From Robiginitomaculum sp. (GTDB taxonomy: Bacteria > Pseudomonadota > Alphaproteobacteria > Caulobacterales > Maricaulaceae), in the NCBI GenBank assembly GCA_015485155.1, contig WFUF01000001.1, forward strand, positions 1 to 47,043: DNA of 47,043 bases, given 5' to 3'. The position numbers and the translations under genes are program-made. Below, one piece after another: positions 1 to 8,444 of this stretch. Within the stretch, counting starts at the first letter, position 1; each line of letters begins with the position of its first letter. The notes beneath the pieces were generated by a model. That model ran no database searches. It worked only from the letters and a program-made list of their open reading frames with translations, and was not told the DNA's origin.

Positions 1-77
1 TTATTACCAACAAGTGCTGTTTTGGTATGATTACAGGGTGGCGCAAGTATCACTCAAGGGACAGCGAAAAATGGCAC

Positions 78-134
78 TGACCCTATAAGTGACCCTATAA
101 GTGACCCTTCGCGGTGACCCTCGTCACTGACCCT
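78..134. repeat. Five short tandem repeats around TGACCCT
   Basis: The heptamer TGACCCT occurs at 78, 90, 102, 115 and 128, so the spacing is 12, 12, 13 and 13 bases. The first three units are nearly identical (core TGACCCTATAAG) and the last two diverge. The array lies downstream of the leftward TPR gene, and no gene was recognised in 1-232. One frame reads a short DPIS-like amino-acid repeat but has no start codon and stops at once. The array could be a cluster of protein-binding sites or a simple tandem duplication. Confidence 0.7.
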
Positions 135-232
135 CAGCCCAAACCGTCACTTAACGTCCTGTTGCCGGACGCAAGGTAAAACCCATCTCAAATCGCGTTT
201 GGGGTAATAGCTGTCAGCTGGTTTGGGTTTTG

Positions 233-883
233 TTACTGACTTTGGCGATCAGCGAGGCGCATGGCCTCACGCCATTGGCCGCGCACCAGCAAAACATCAA
301 CATTTTTTGGATCCAGTTTCCTGGCTCTGCGAATATCCCGGCCGGCTTCATCAAGCCGTTTTAATTCTATCAAACTGGAAGCCCGTAGCATCAAGGCCAT
401 AACATTGTCTGGCTTGGCCGCCAACAATATGTCCAATACTGTTAAGGCGGCATCGGTTTGCCCTTCAGCGCCCAGAGCCCGCGCCCTTGCCAGCTGCAAT
501 TCTGTATTTCCCGGTTGCAGGTTTAATCCCGCATCAACTGCTTTTAAGGCCCTGCTATTGTCTCCGAGCTGTAAGAAGGCTTCCGCGGCCTGTGCAAAAA
601 TTGCCACACGCAGATCATTGCTTTTAATATCCGGGGCATATCCAAGGTTCTCCAGTCGCTCGGCGCCTCTTTGCAAATCCCCAAGCCCAAGTATGGCAGA
701 AGCAACACAATGGCGTGCCGGGGCGCCGCCTTCTTCTGATTGCCAGGCAAGTGCCTCCTCATAGGCCGCCAGAGGCTGCTGTTTCACCAAGGCCATACAT
801 TTTTCATAACGCTCAGCCTGAGCCAGAACGCTGGTTGGCGCCATCAAACACAACAAAACCAGTACTCGTTGCAAGCGAAACAT
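233..883 (-). CDS. Exported tetratricopeptide-repeat protein
   Basis: This 216-residue protein has an N-terminal signal peptide (hydrophobic stretch of about residues 6-20, then SVLAQA, a plausible signal peptidase I site). Helical repeats of TPR type fill about residues 85-210, with pairs such as A..FLQLGD.SRAL and A..L.PDN..AL. An exported scaffold or interaction protein in the periplasm is the likely role; no enzymatic motif is visible. The ATG follows a strong ribosome binding site (AGGGGG about 6 bases upstream on the minus strand). It lies 107 bases beyond the stop of the hydrolase gene on the same strand, so co-transcription is possible but not shown. Confidence 0.75.
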   Translation of the reverse strand: MFRLQRVLVLLCLMAPTSVLAQAERYEKCMALVKQQPLAAYEEALAWQSEEGGAPARHCVASAILGLGDLQRGAERLENLGYAPDIKSNDLRVAIFAQAAEAFLQLGDNSRALKAVDAGLNLQPGNTELQLARARALGAEGQTDAALTVLDILLAAKPDNVMALMLRASSLIELKRLDEAGRDIRRARKLDPKNVDVLLVRGQWREAMRLADRQSQ

Positions 884-990
884 GTTAATCCCCCTGACCT
901 TGGATATTGATTGTTGCGCCGCCTTGAGTGCTTCGCAAGCAAAACTGTTGAAAATGGTGAATTAAAATTTACGCTCGTGTTTTATTGCAA

Positions 991-1749
991 CTAGGATCGG
1001 GGCCTCACCAGTTCTTCAAAAACTGTCTGCAAGCGGGCAAGATCATCAGGGGCAGAAAGGCTGTGATCACCGTTCTTGCTCAAGGAAAAAACCACGTCCT
1101 TGCTGTGCAGAACGTCAACCAGTTGCAATGCGTATCGCCATGGTACATCGCTATCTTTCCTGCCTTGTAAAATGCGTACCGGGCCGGAAAAAGCAATTTT
1201 TTCATCCAGTAACAGGTTTTTGCGACCATCTTCGATCAGTTTTTTGGTAATAGGCACCGGGCCATAAGGTGATGGCTGCTGCCAGACACCGGCTTGCATG
1301 ATTTCCTGTTGTTGTTCTGCTGTCAGGTTTTTCCACAATAATTTTTCGGTAAAATCCGGTGCTGGCGCGATAAGGATCAGGGACTGCACACGCTTTGGCC
1401 GGGCCAGAGCCATTAACAGGGCCAGCCACCCTCCCATGGAAGATCCGGCCAGCACTACCGGGCCACTGGTTAAGTGATCCAGCACCTCCAACCCATCATT
1501 GCGCCATTGTGAAATTGAGCCATCCTCAAACCGGCCAGAGGACAAGCCATGACCATAATAATCAAACCTGATAAAATCATGGCCGTTATTCTGAGCCCAT
1601 TCATGGGCGAAAACCGCTTTGGAGCCTTCCATATCTGAGCGAAACCCACCAAGCCAGACAAGTGTTGGCCCGGCACCATTATTGCTTTGCACTTCGGAAT
1701 AGCAAATTATTTCACCATTGGCAGTTTTGTGCTTTAATCTGTTTTGCAC
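991..1749 (-). CDS. Alpha/beta hydrolase (serine esterase/thioesterase type)
   Basis: This is an alpha/beta-hydrolase fold protein. The nucleophile elbow G-S-S-M-G has its serine near residue 104, the acidic residue is in the RKDSDVPW segment, and the catalytic histidine is in NGDHSLS near the C-terminus. The oxyanion-side motif WLGGF is near residue 35. It resembles bacterial relatives of the ABHD10 family, but the substrate is unknown. I chose GTG at 1749 because a perfect AGGAGG lies 8 bases upstream (1758-1763). The longer frame to TTG at 1794 has no such site and would almost abut the divergent gene. The result is 252 residues and a 63-base divergent control region. Confidence 0.85.
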   Translation of the reverse strand: MQNRLKHKTANGEIICYSEVQSNNGAGPTLVWLGGFRSDMEGSKAVFAHEWAQNNGHDFIRFDYYGHGLSSGRFEDGSISQWRNDGLEVLDHLTSGPVVLAGSSMGGWLALLMALARPKRVQSLILIAPAPDFTEKLLWKNLTAEQQQEIMQAGVWQQPSPYGPVPITKKLIEDGRKNLLLDEKIAFSGPVRILQGRKDSDVPWRYALQLVDVLHSKDVVFSLSKNGDHSLSAPDDLARLQTVFEELVRPRS

Positions 1750-1757
1750 CTTGTCAC

Positions 1758-1763
1758 CCTCCT
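1758..1763 (-). promoter_or_regulatory. Strong Shine-Dalgarno fixing the hydrolase start
   Basis: The minus strand reads AGGAGG here, 8 bases before GTG at 1749. The site lies inside the longer reading frame, which argues that the upstream TTG is not used. Confidence 0.7.
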
Positions 1764-1812
1764 GTTCGGTCAATTGAATTGCACGGGAAACCAATGAAGT
1801 CGAGAATCAGTT

Positions 1813-2955
1813 TTGCGAATTTTACAAATCATTCCGGAGCTTTCTGCCGGCGGAGCGGAGCGCACCACATTGGACATCAGTGCCGCAGTAATTGCCGCGG
1901 GTGGCAGCTCTCACGTTATTGCCAAAGGCGGACGATTAGTGGAGCAATTATGCTCTGATGGTGCGGAATTTACTTCACTTGCCGTACATTCAAAAAACCC
2001 GCTGATAATGCGGCGCAACCGAATCCAAATCACAAAAATTGCCAAAACGTTTGCGGCTGATATTTTGCATGTTCGCTCACGGGCTCCGGCCTGGAGCGTC
2101 CGCAAGGCAAGCAAGAAAACCGCAATTCCATATGTAACCACCTATCATGGAACCTATAACTCCAGATCGGCAGCCAAAACCTTTTACAATTCTATCATGG
2201 CGTCGGGTGATCTGGTTATTGCTAATTCCAGATTTATTGCCGAGCATATTAAAAAAACCCATGGCACTGATCCGGCCCGGATCAGGGTAATCCCGCGCGG
2301 ACTGGATTTAGAAGCCCTGCATATTGCAAATATTTCGCAATCACGATTGCAGGCAATGCGCAAAACCCTGTCATTGGAGGAAGAGCCAGCCATGCCGTTA
2401 ATTGTAATGCCGGGGCGACTTACAAGGTGGAAAGGGCAATTATCAATGATTCAGGCAATGGCATTATTGCGCGATGAGAACATTGACTGCAGGCTGTTTT
2501 TGCCCGGAGATGCACAGGGGCGGAATTCTTATGTAGAAGAACTTGAGCGCATGATCGCGCGGCTTGATCTGCGCGGGCGTGTTTTTATGCCCGGCCATGT
2601 AAGCGACATGCCTGCGCTTTACGCATTGGCACAATTGGTAATTTCAGCCAGCATAGAACCAGAAGCATTTGGCCGGGTTGCCGTTGAAGGTCAGGCCGCA
2701 GGCAAGCCGGTAATAGCTACCGCACTTGGCGGCTCGCTGGAAACTGTTAAAGATGGGCAAACCGGGGCATTAGTGCCCCCCAATGATGCGGAGGCCATGG
2801 CGAAACAAATTGCACGGATTTTGTCCTTGTCTACCGATCAGCAAATATCAATGGGAAAAGCCGGACAGAGCTGGGTGGCCGGGCAATTTTCCAAAAAAAC
2901 CATGTGCTCATCCACATTGGCAGTGTACGAGGAGTTGTTAAGCAGGCAGCATTAA
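1813..2955 (+). CDS. Glycosyltransferase family 4
   Basis: This 380-residue GT-B fold glycosyltransferase has the N-terminal motif ELSAGGAERTTLDIS (donor/acceptor loop with the usual GGAE). It also has a C-terminal nucleotide-sugar site containing EPEAFGRVAVEGQAAGKPVI and the LVPPND segment typical of GT4. It probably adds a sugar to lipopolysaccharide or another surface glycan at the inner face of the membrane. The start is TTG: an in-frame TGA at 1795-1797 rules out anything further upstream, and the family's N-terminus begins immediately. It is followed after 77 bases by a GT9 gene on the same strand, so an LPS-core operon is likely. The exact sugar cannot be read from sequence. Confidence 0.88.
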   Translation: MRILQIIPELSAGGAERTTLDISAAVIAAGGSSHVIAKGGRLVEQLCSDGAEFTSLAVHSKNPLIMRRNRIQITKIAKTFAADILHVRSRAPAWSVRKASKKTAIPYVTTYHGTYNSRSAAKTFYNSIMASGDLVIANSRFIAEHIKKTHGTDPARIRVIPRGLDLEALHIANISQSRLQAMRKTLSLEEEPAMPLIVMPGRLTRWKGQLSMIQAMALLRDENIDCRLFLPGDAQGRNSYVEELERMIARLDLRGRVFMPGHVSDMPALYALAQLVISASIEPEAFGRVAVEGQAAGKPVIATALGGSLETVKDGQTGALVPPNDAEAMAKQIARILSLSTDQQISMGKAGQSWVAGQFSKKTMCSSTLAVYEELLSRQH

Positions 2956-3032
2956 CCTATTCTGCAGGCTGGATGGGTATGAATGGCCGTCTTTGGGGCC
3001 TGATATTTGCAAACCAGATTGAGGTGTAGGTT

Positions 3033-3980
3033 TTGAGTAAAAAAACACTGGTTGTATGCTTCGGGCCACTTGGCCGTCTGTTGAATGCGTTTTGTGCCAG
3101 CGCACGATTGCGTGCAGCCCTGCCCTCTGAGCATCTGGTTTTATTGACGGATCCTTCACTGGTTGGACTGGCCAGCAGGTCGCCATGGTTTGACGATATT
3201 ATTTCCGCAGACCTTAATGCGGCTGACACTAATTTTTCCCGGCTGGCAAAGGTCATAAAACAAAGTAAGTATGACAAGATTATTGACCTTGATCGCAGCA
3301 AACAAACTGCCAGCCTGTTTGCGGCATTTGGACTGTTCGCGCCCAAATTTGCCAGTAATGCACCCCGGGCAAAATGGACATTTTCCGGCAAACCCGATCA
3401 TCCGATAGAAGAAGATGATCGTTTGCTGGATATGATGGGCATAGCAAAGGTAGAAGCTGATTTAAGTCTTGGCCCTGAGCTTGACTGGTTATTGCGCCAT
3501 AGTGGTAAAACCCCTTCTTTGCAGCCCGGCTATTTTCGATTGGAAGGCGAATACATATTGCTCAATCTAGGCCGCCCTGATCCGGAAAATGGCTGGCCGG
3601 CAGCAGCTTTTCAAACACTGGCCGGGTATATTTTAGGCATGGACAAAATGCTGGCAATAACCGGAACTATAGAGGCCAGAGAGATGGCCCGGCCCTTATT
3701 GCGTAATTACCCGCAAATTCGCGACCTGTGTGCCAGAGTCGATGCTTTTCAACTGGCCAATCTGGGGGCAAAGGCAAAGGGCGTTGTTGGCTTGCCTGAT
3801 GGAATTTTGCATTTGTGCGCCGTTGGCTCCCGGCGCTGCATTTCCTTGCACGGCAGTGCAGTAGATGCAAAGCGAAATGCTATTCGCGCCGCAGGTGCCA
3901 TGACCTTGATAAGTGATCCCATAGAGGATCTTTCAGCCGATGATGTGGTAAAAGCCATGAAAATGTTTGGTGCTCTTTAG
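3033..3980 (+). CDS. Glycosyltransferase family 9 (heptosyltransferase-like)
   Basis: This 315-residue protein has the layout of ADP-heptose:LPS heptosyltransferases. The N-terminal fold begins VVCFGPLGRLLNAF, and the C-terminal acceptor/nucleotide segment reads LPDGILHLCAVGSRRCISLHG, equivalent to the D/G..H.A..L....V.L.G signature of GT9. The start is TTG at 3033 with a GA-rich ribosome binding site just upstream (GAGGTGTAGG). It probably acts in LPS inner-core assembly with the upstream GT4. It is shorter and more divergent than WaaC/WaaF, so the donor sugar is uncertain. Confidence 0.78.
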   Translation: MSKKTLVVCFGPLGRLLNAFCASARLRAALPSEHLVLLTDPSLVGLASRSPWFDDIISADLNAADTNFSRLAKVIKQSKYDKIIDLDRSKQTASLFAAFGLFAPKFASNAPRAKWTFSGKPDHPIEEDDRLLDMMGIAKVEADLSLGPELDWLLRHSGKTPSLQPGYFRLEGEYILLNLGRPDPENGWPAAAFQTLAGYILGMDKMLAITGTIEAREMARPLLRNYPQIRDLCARVDAFQLANLGAKAKGVVGLPDGILHLCAVGSRRCISLHGSAVDAKRNAIRAAGAMTLISDPIEDLSADDVVKAMKMFGAL

Positions 3981-4125
3981 CCACAAACATAAAATTGCAT
4001 GCACTTGCTGCTTGATCCTTGGCTCAGCTTATCTCATAAAGCCTTGGTCTGGCATTTTTTGGAGGGTTTTTATGGTTTATACAATGGCTCTAACAATGAT
4101 TGTCAGTCAGTGTTTTGACAATTAC

Positions 4126-4139
4126 AGGAGAGCATTATA
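4126..4139 (+). promoter_or_regulatory. infC ribosome binding site and non-AUG initiation codon
   Basis: AGGAG at 4126-4130 is followed by AGC, then the in-frame codons ATT (4134) and ATA (4137). The IF-3 N-terminus ARRPPP begins at 4140. No ATG, GTG or TTG lies in frame between this site and GTG 4188, which would delete the conserved basic N-terminus. ATA has the better spacing (6 bases); ATT would be only 3 bases away. Rare initiation codons in infC are known to support IF-3 autoregulation. Confidence 0.75.
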
Positions 4140-4676
4140 GCCCGTCGTCCACCCCCAGCCGCCCCGAAAAAGAATAAAGGCCCCCGCGTGAATCAGGATA
4201 TTATTGCTGAACGCGTTCTTCTCATTGATGAAAAAGGTGAAAAACAGGGAGTTATGCCTGTTGATGCTGCGCTTGAAGCTGCTCGTGAAGCCGGTCTTGA
4301 TCTGGTAGAGGTAGCTCCCGAAGCCAAGTATCCGGTATGCAAGATTCTCGATTATGGCAAAATGCGCTTTCAGGCACAAAAGAAACGCTCCGAAGCAAAA
4401 AAGAAACAAAAAACCGCCGACCTGAAAGAAATCAAAATGCGCCCGAACATCGATGTGCATGATTATGATGTCAAAGTCAGAGCCATGACCAGATTTTTTG
4501 GGCAGGGCGATAAGGTGAAAGTCACCATCCGCTTCAAGGGGCGGGAAATGGCTCATCAGGATCGCGGCGCGAATTTGCTGGAGCGGGTTCGTGCAGACTT
4601 TGAGGATATTGCCAAGGTGGAGTTTGAACCAAAGACTGAAGGCAGGTTAATGATGATGGTGCTGGCGCCCAAATAG
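4137..4676 (+). CDS. infC: Translation initiation factor IF-3
   Basis: IF-3 binds the 30S subunit, blocks premature subunit joining and rejects non-AUG and mismatched initiator pairing. The full N-terminal segment ([21 protein letters not shown]) is readable upstream of the first conventional start. The N-domain (about residues 20-85) contains [20 protein letters not shown]. The C-domain includes [16 protein letters not shown] and [12 protein letters not shown]. With the rare start the protein is about 179 residues, the normal family length; GTG at 4188 gives only 162. rpmI and rplT do not follow: the next gene is convergent. Expression is probably self-limited through the rare start codon. 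Confidence 0.93.
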   Translation: MARRPPPAAPKKNKGPRVNQDIIAERVLLIDEKGEKQGVMPVDAALEAAREAGLDLVEVAPEAKYPVCKILDYGKMRFQAQKKRSEAKKKQKTADLKEIKMRPNIDVHDYDVKVRAMTRFFGQGDKVKVTIRFKGREMAHQDRGANLLERVRADFEDIAKVEFEPKTEGRLMMMVLAPK

Positions 4677-4748
4677 TTTTACTGATGCGCCGGCATGGTC
4701 TTTGTAAAACATCAATACAAAATTTAACTTGCGCCTTAAGTCTTGTGG

Positions 4749-6173
4749 CTAAAACTGAAAATAAACGAATGGCGCGGCGCGTAGCGGATAAATTGTAATA
4801 GCCAGCGCCGTTAGCATTCCAGCAGCCCCCCACCAGACCTCTGGCCTGCTCAAAACAGGCCAGTTTGGGCGCCATCTTGAAACACCAAGCAAATGATCAA
4901 TGGCCAGAGGCAGCAATATCAACATCATCATCCAGTTAACACCCAGGGCCCCGCCTTCACGCAAGCCCGTAAATGCAGCCATAGCCGCCAACCCATCTGG
5001 CAGGCTTTGCGCCCGGAATAAGGCCCACGACAGCAGAACAATAAGCTGTGTGAGAAAGAACCCGGCTATCCAGTCAAGAGCATTGGCACGGGGGCGCAAT
5101 TTAGTAAGTTTGGGCTCAATATGGGCAATCCACATTTTATGAATTATCAGGGCCAGTCCATGCAGCAGGCCCCAGAGCACGAATGTCCATGCTGCGCCAT
5201 GCCATAACCCGCCAAGTACCATGGTTGTCAGTATATTGCGATATACCAGCATTTTTCCTGCGCGTGATCCACCAAGAGGAATAAACAGATAATCCCTTAG
5301 CCATCCGCTCAAGGACATATGCCAGCGACGCCAGAAATCGGTTATTGATGCTGCGGCATATGGATAGTTGAAATTGCGCGGAATATGAAACCCAAACAAT
5401 CTGGCAATACCAATAGCCATCAAAGAATAACCGGCAAAATCAAAATATATCTGACCGGCAAAGGCAAAGGTGGCCAGAACAATTGCCCCATTCCCATATG
5501 CATCCAGATCACCATAAACCATATCTACCGCAGGCCCGATATTATCTGCGATCAATGCCTTGTAAATAAAACCGGTAATAAAGGCCCTTACCCCGACCAC
5601 TATGGTGCGGCGTGTTAAGCGCTTTTCACGCTCTATCTGCGGGAAAAACGCAGCCGCCCGAACGATGGGCCCTGCAACTAATTGCGGGAAAAAGGCAATA
5701 TAAAGCGCAACCCGGCTTAATCTGGGTTCTGCAGCAAGATGTCTGCGCCGCACATCGACCATATAGGAAATAGCCTGAAAAATATAAAAGCTGACCCCGA
5801 CCGGCAGAATGATCCGCAATGTAGGCATATCTGCAGCCAGACCTAATTTGTTCAAAACTTCGGCAAAACTTACCGCAAAGAAGCCCATATATTTGAACGT
5901 AGCCAAAACCCCAAGTACAACCACCAGCCCAAATGTCAGCCAGCGGGCCTGGTGCTGGCGGTCATTGGGCCGGGCCGACAGGCGTAAGGCTACCAGCCAT
6001 GATATGACAATTACCAGAAAGATCAGTCCCAGAAACCGCCAGTCCCACCAGCCGTAAAACAAGGCGCTGCCAGCCAGCAAAACCAACAGACGCCACTGTT
6101 TTACCGGTATAGTCCAATACAGGGTAAAAACCGCGGCAAAGAATGCCAGGAACGAAAAAGATGTAAAAATCAT
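4749..6173 (-). CDS. MBOAT-family membrane O-acyltransferase
   Basis: This 474-residue polytopic membrane protein is of the MBOAT family (AlgI/DltB type), which moves acyl groups across the inner membrane for attachment to extracellular glycans. Many hydrophobic helices are visible. Family hallmarks are FFPQLVAGPIVRAAAFFPQ, the DFAGYSLMAIGIARLFGF segment, SITDFWRRWHMSLSGWLRDYLF with the conserved WRRWHMSLS, and GGLWHGAAWTF with the catalytic-type histidine. Its start overlaps the stop of the upstream SGNH-like gene by four bases, showing a tight two-gene unit. O-acetylation of a surface polysaccharide is the likely job; the polymer is unknown. Confidence 0.93.
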   Translation of the reverse strand: MIFTSFSFLAFFAAVFTLYWTIPVKQWRLLVLLAGSALFYGWWDWRFLGLIFLVIVISWLVALRLSARPNDRQHQARWLTFGLVVVLGVLATFKYMGFFAVSFAEVLNKLGLAADMPTLRIILPVGVSFYIFQAISYMVDVRRRHLAAEPRLSRVALYIAFFPQLVAGPIVRAAAFFPQIEREKRLTRRTIVVGVRAFITGFIYKALIADNIGPAVDMVYGDLDAYGNGAIVLATFAFAGQIYFDFAGYSLMAIGIARLFGFHIPRNFNYPYAAASITDFWRRWHMSLSGWLRDYLFIPLGGSRAGKMLVYRNILTTMVLGGLWHGAAWTFVLWGLLHGLALIIHKMWIAHIEPKLTKLRPRANALDWIAGFFLTQLIVLLSWALFRAQSLPDGLAAMAAFTGLREGGALGVNWMMMLILLPLAIDHLLGVSRWRPNWPVLSRPEVWWGAAGMLTALAITIYPLRAAPFVYFQF

Positions 6174-7291
6174 CGCCGCAACTCCAGTGCCAGCTTTCGC
6201 TCAGGTGAGATCGGCCCCAAAGCCCCTTGACGCTCAAGTTGTGTTGACATCCAGTTGGTATAAATTCGGGCGCCATCAGCCAATAAGTGTTCTGCATCAA
6301 ACCAGATATCTTTATCGAGCTGCGCCAATAAGGTCAGGTCATCAGGGGCTATGCAATAAGTATATTCTCGGCATCTTGCTGCTATATAGGCCCGTTCATG
6401 GGCATCGATAACGGGAGGAAAATAATAGCCAATACGCAAGACACCATTCTTTTTCAACCAATTGGCTTGCTGCTTGCGGAATTCTGTTGCCCAAACAGGT
6501 GCGGCATGTTCCTGAATTTCTATCGGCGCGAGCAGCCCAAAATTTCTATCCCTGCCTGTAACTTCAGAGCGGGCGGTATCTTGCGGATCAAATGCCGGGT
6601 TCGCGGATAGGCTGGATAAGGTTCCCCCTCCGGCAATAAGGCCAATATTGGTCAAATTAACCGGCGCATGCAATCCCAGCAAAATGCTGTTCTTTGCCAG
6701 GGAGCCAAAGCCCCGCTCTGATTTTTGTTCCGCCATACCTTTAATAGCCCAAAGAGTGCCTGCTGCATCGAATTGACCTATGACCCGGTTGGAAAACTTT
6801 GCCACCTCAAATCCGTAAACCGGATTGGTGTCAAATCGCTCAGAAATCTCAAAGAACACCATTTCGGGAGGACGTGGAGCTGCCTGCATGAATTGTTTAA
6901 GACGTAAGTCACGTTCCTGCAGGCTGGCGCCTTCAAGAGCAAAGTTAATTACCTGCACACGATAGCCCCGATCCTGTAACTTTTGTGAGAGTAAACGGTC
7001 ATCCAGACCATTTCGCGAGTAACTGGCCCCGACAAATAACAGGTAGGGCAAGGTATTGCCTTGAACCTGTTGCAGGGCATGGGCTGCAATTCGTGCATAG
7101 GCATCTTCGCGGACAATACCAGCTTGTTTTGTTATTGTATTGATCCCAAAAGCGGTGCCTGAAAACATGACCGTAAACCCAAGGGCTCCACGCCAAAACC
7201 CTCGTGGGGGCCGACGTAACATGTATCCGAATCCGGTTAGCACAATGGCACCGATCAGCAGCTTTATTGCGAGCATGTTATTTTTCACCAT
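6170..7291 (-). CDS. Membrane-anchored SGNH/AlgX-like acyltransferase partner
   Basis: This 373-residue protein has two N-terminal hydrophobic segments (about residues 8-24 and 37-52) and a periplasmic domain. The domain begins LFVGASYSRNGLD, where Ser90 sits in the place of the SGNH nucleophile, and ends with an Asp-x-x-His pair (Asp332, His335, in DAEH). This is the SGNH-like arrangement seen in partners of MBOAT proteins (AlgJ/AlgX, DltD-like), which transfer the acyl group to the polysaccharide. It is translationally coupled to the MBOAT gene (four-base overlap). The family assignment rests on motifs and context; overall similarity is not recognisable by eye. Confidence 0.7.
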   Translation of the reverse strand: MVKNNMLAIKLLIGAIVLTGFGYMLRRPPRGFWRGALGFTVMFSGTAFGINTITKQAGIVREDAYARIAAHALQQVQGNTLPYLLFVGASYSRNGLDDRLLSQKLQDRGYRVQVINFALEGASLQERDLRLKQFMQAAPRPPEMVFFEISERFDTNPVYGFEVAKFSNRVIGQFDAAGTLWAIKGMAEQKSERGFGSLAKNSILLGLHAPVNLTNIGLIAGGGTLSSLSANPAFDPQDTARSEVTGRDRNFGLLAPIEIQEHAAPVWATEFRKQQANWLKKNGVLRIGYYFPPVIDAHERAYIAARCREYTYCIAPDDLTLLAQLDKDIWFDAEHLLADGARIYTNWMSTQLERQGALGPISPERKLALELRR

Positions 7292-7426
7292 TCACCCAAG
7301 GGCAAATGCTTGCACAAATTTCAAAATAAAAAATGAATCCATTGCCTAAAAGGCCACGCCTACCCTTTCGCCAGCAATAGAATTATGCCAATTGGGCGGT
7401 ACATAATTCTGAAGATACGCATATTG

Positions 7427-8434
7427 ATGGGAAAAGTTTTGCCAAAGTCCGAGCCGGTTGATGTGATTATTGTAAACTATAATGCAGGCGGAATGTTAGG
7501 GCGTGCGGTAAAATGCCTGCAGGATCAAAGCCATAAAAACTTTCAGGCATGGGTTGTTGACAATGCATCTACTGATGGATCTCTTGATTGTGTGCCAAAT
7601 GATGATCCAAGATTTCATACGGTGAAACTAAAACGCAATGAGGGCTTTTCAAGAGCTAATAATATTGGGGCAGCGTTGGGAAAATCTGCGTGGATTGCCT
7701 GCTTGAACCCGGATGCATTTGCGGAGCCGGACTGGCTCAAGAATTTGCTAAAAACTGTTAAAGCGTATCCGGAAATGGTTATGGCGGGGTCTACCCAGCT
7801 TTCGGTTCATGATTCAAATTTACTTGATGGTGCCGGGGATTTGCTTTCACCCATCGGCTTTGCCTGGCGGGGATTGTATCGGCGCCCTCGCAAGCTATTG
7901 CCGCCAACCGGAGAGGTTTTTGGCCCATGTGCGGCGGCGGCCCTTTACCGACGGGATGTTTTTGAGGCAGTGGGAGGATTTGATGAAAGCTTCTTTTGTT
8001 ATCACGAAGATGTTGACCTTGCATTTCGGTTACGGCTGATTGGCGGTAAGGCAATTCAGGTAAAAGAAGCGGTGGTTCATCATATGGGATCTGGAGTATC
8101 CGGCCTGGAAAGCCCGTTTGCCATATATCATGGTACCCGCAACCGAAGCTGGACATTTGTCAAAAACATGCCACTGCCATTATTGGTGATATTTACGCCA
8201 TTTCACATCATGTTTTCATTATTGTTTTTGCTGCGATCTGTGTTCAAGGGTCGTTTTGAACCAACTTATCTGGGAATTATTTCGTCCATCAAAGGGCTGC
8301 CTGATGTCTGGAAAATCCGTCAACAGGTTCAGGCTGGTAGAACCTGTTCTATTTGGGGAATATTGCGCATTATGACCTGGTCTCCCATACGTTTTTTCTC
8401 GCGAGATGCAGATGTTCGTAAACTAAAGCCATAA
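7427..8434 (+). CDS. Glycosyltransferase family 2 (rhamnosyltransferase-like)
   Basis: This GT-A fold transferase has the N-terminus VDVIIVNYNAGGMLGRAVKCL, nucleotide-binding VVDNASTDGSLD, the metal-binding region LNPDAF (in place of DxD), and CYHEDVDLAFRLRLIG with the catalytic-base ED. A C-terminal hydrophobic stretch (IFTPFHIMFSLLFLL) suggests membrane association, as in O-antigen/EPS rhamnosyltransferases. An earlier in-frame ATG at 7385 would add 14 residues. I prefer 7427 because a GAAG lies about 10 bases upstream and the family fold begins shortly after. It is divergent from the SGNH/MBOAT pair (135 bases apart), so all three may serve one surface glycan. Confidence 0.85.
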   Translation: MGKVLPKSEPVDVIIVNYNAGGMLGRAVKCLQDQSHKNFQAWVVDNASTDGSLDCVPNDDPRFHTVKLKRNEGFSRANNIGAALGKSAWIACLNPDAFAEPDWLKNLLKTVKAYPEMVMAGSTQLSVHDSNLLDGAGDLLSPIGFAWRGLYRRPRKLLPPTGEVFGPCAAAALYRRDVFEAVGGFDESFFCYHEDVDLAFRLRLIGGKAIQVKEAVVHHMGSGVSGLESPFAIYHGTRNRSWTFVKNMPLPLLVIFTPFHIMFSLLFLLRSVFKGRFEPTYLGIISSIKGLPDVWKIRQQVQAGRTCSIWGILRIMTWSPIRFFSRDADVRKLKP

Positions 8435-8444
8435 TTAAAGTTCA

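Noticed and set aside
31-117. Short open frame encoding DPIS-type four-residue repeats in the TGACCCT array
   Set aside because: It has no start codon, is preceded by a stop at 28-30 and ends at 117. The pattern is a by-product of the 12-base DNA period.
261-764. Open frame of 167 codons on the plus strand
   Set aside because: It is antisense to the TPR gene, which has a signal peptide and repeat pattern. The plus-strand product is Ser/Ala-rich with no recognisable fold.
4122-4556. Open frame of 144 codons on the minus strand
   Set aside because: It is antisense to infC, whose identity is certain.
7809-8156. Open frames on both strands inside the GT2 gene
   Set aside because: Both are shadow frames of a clear GT2 coding region with conserved motifs.
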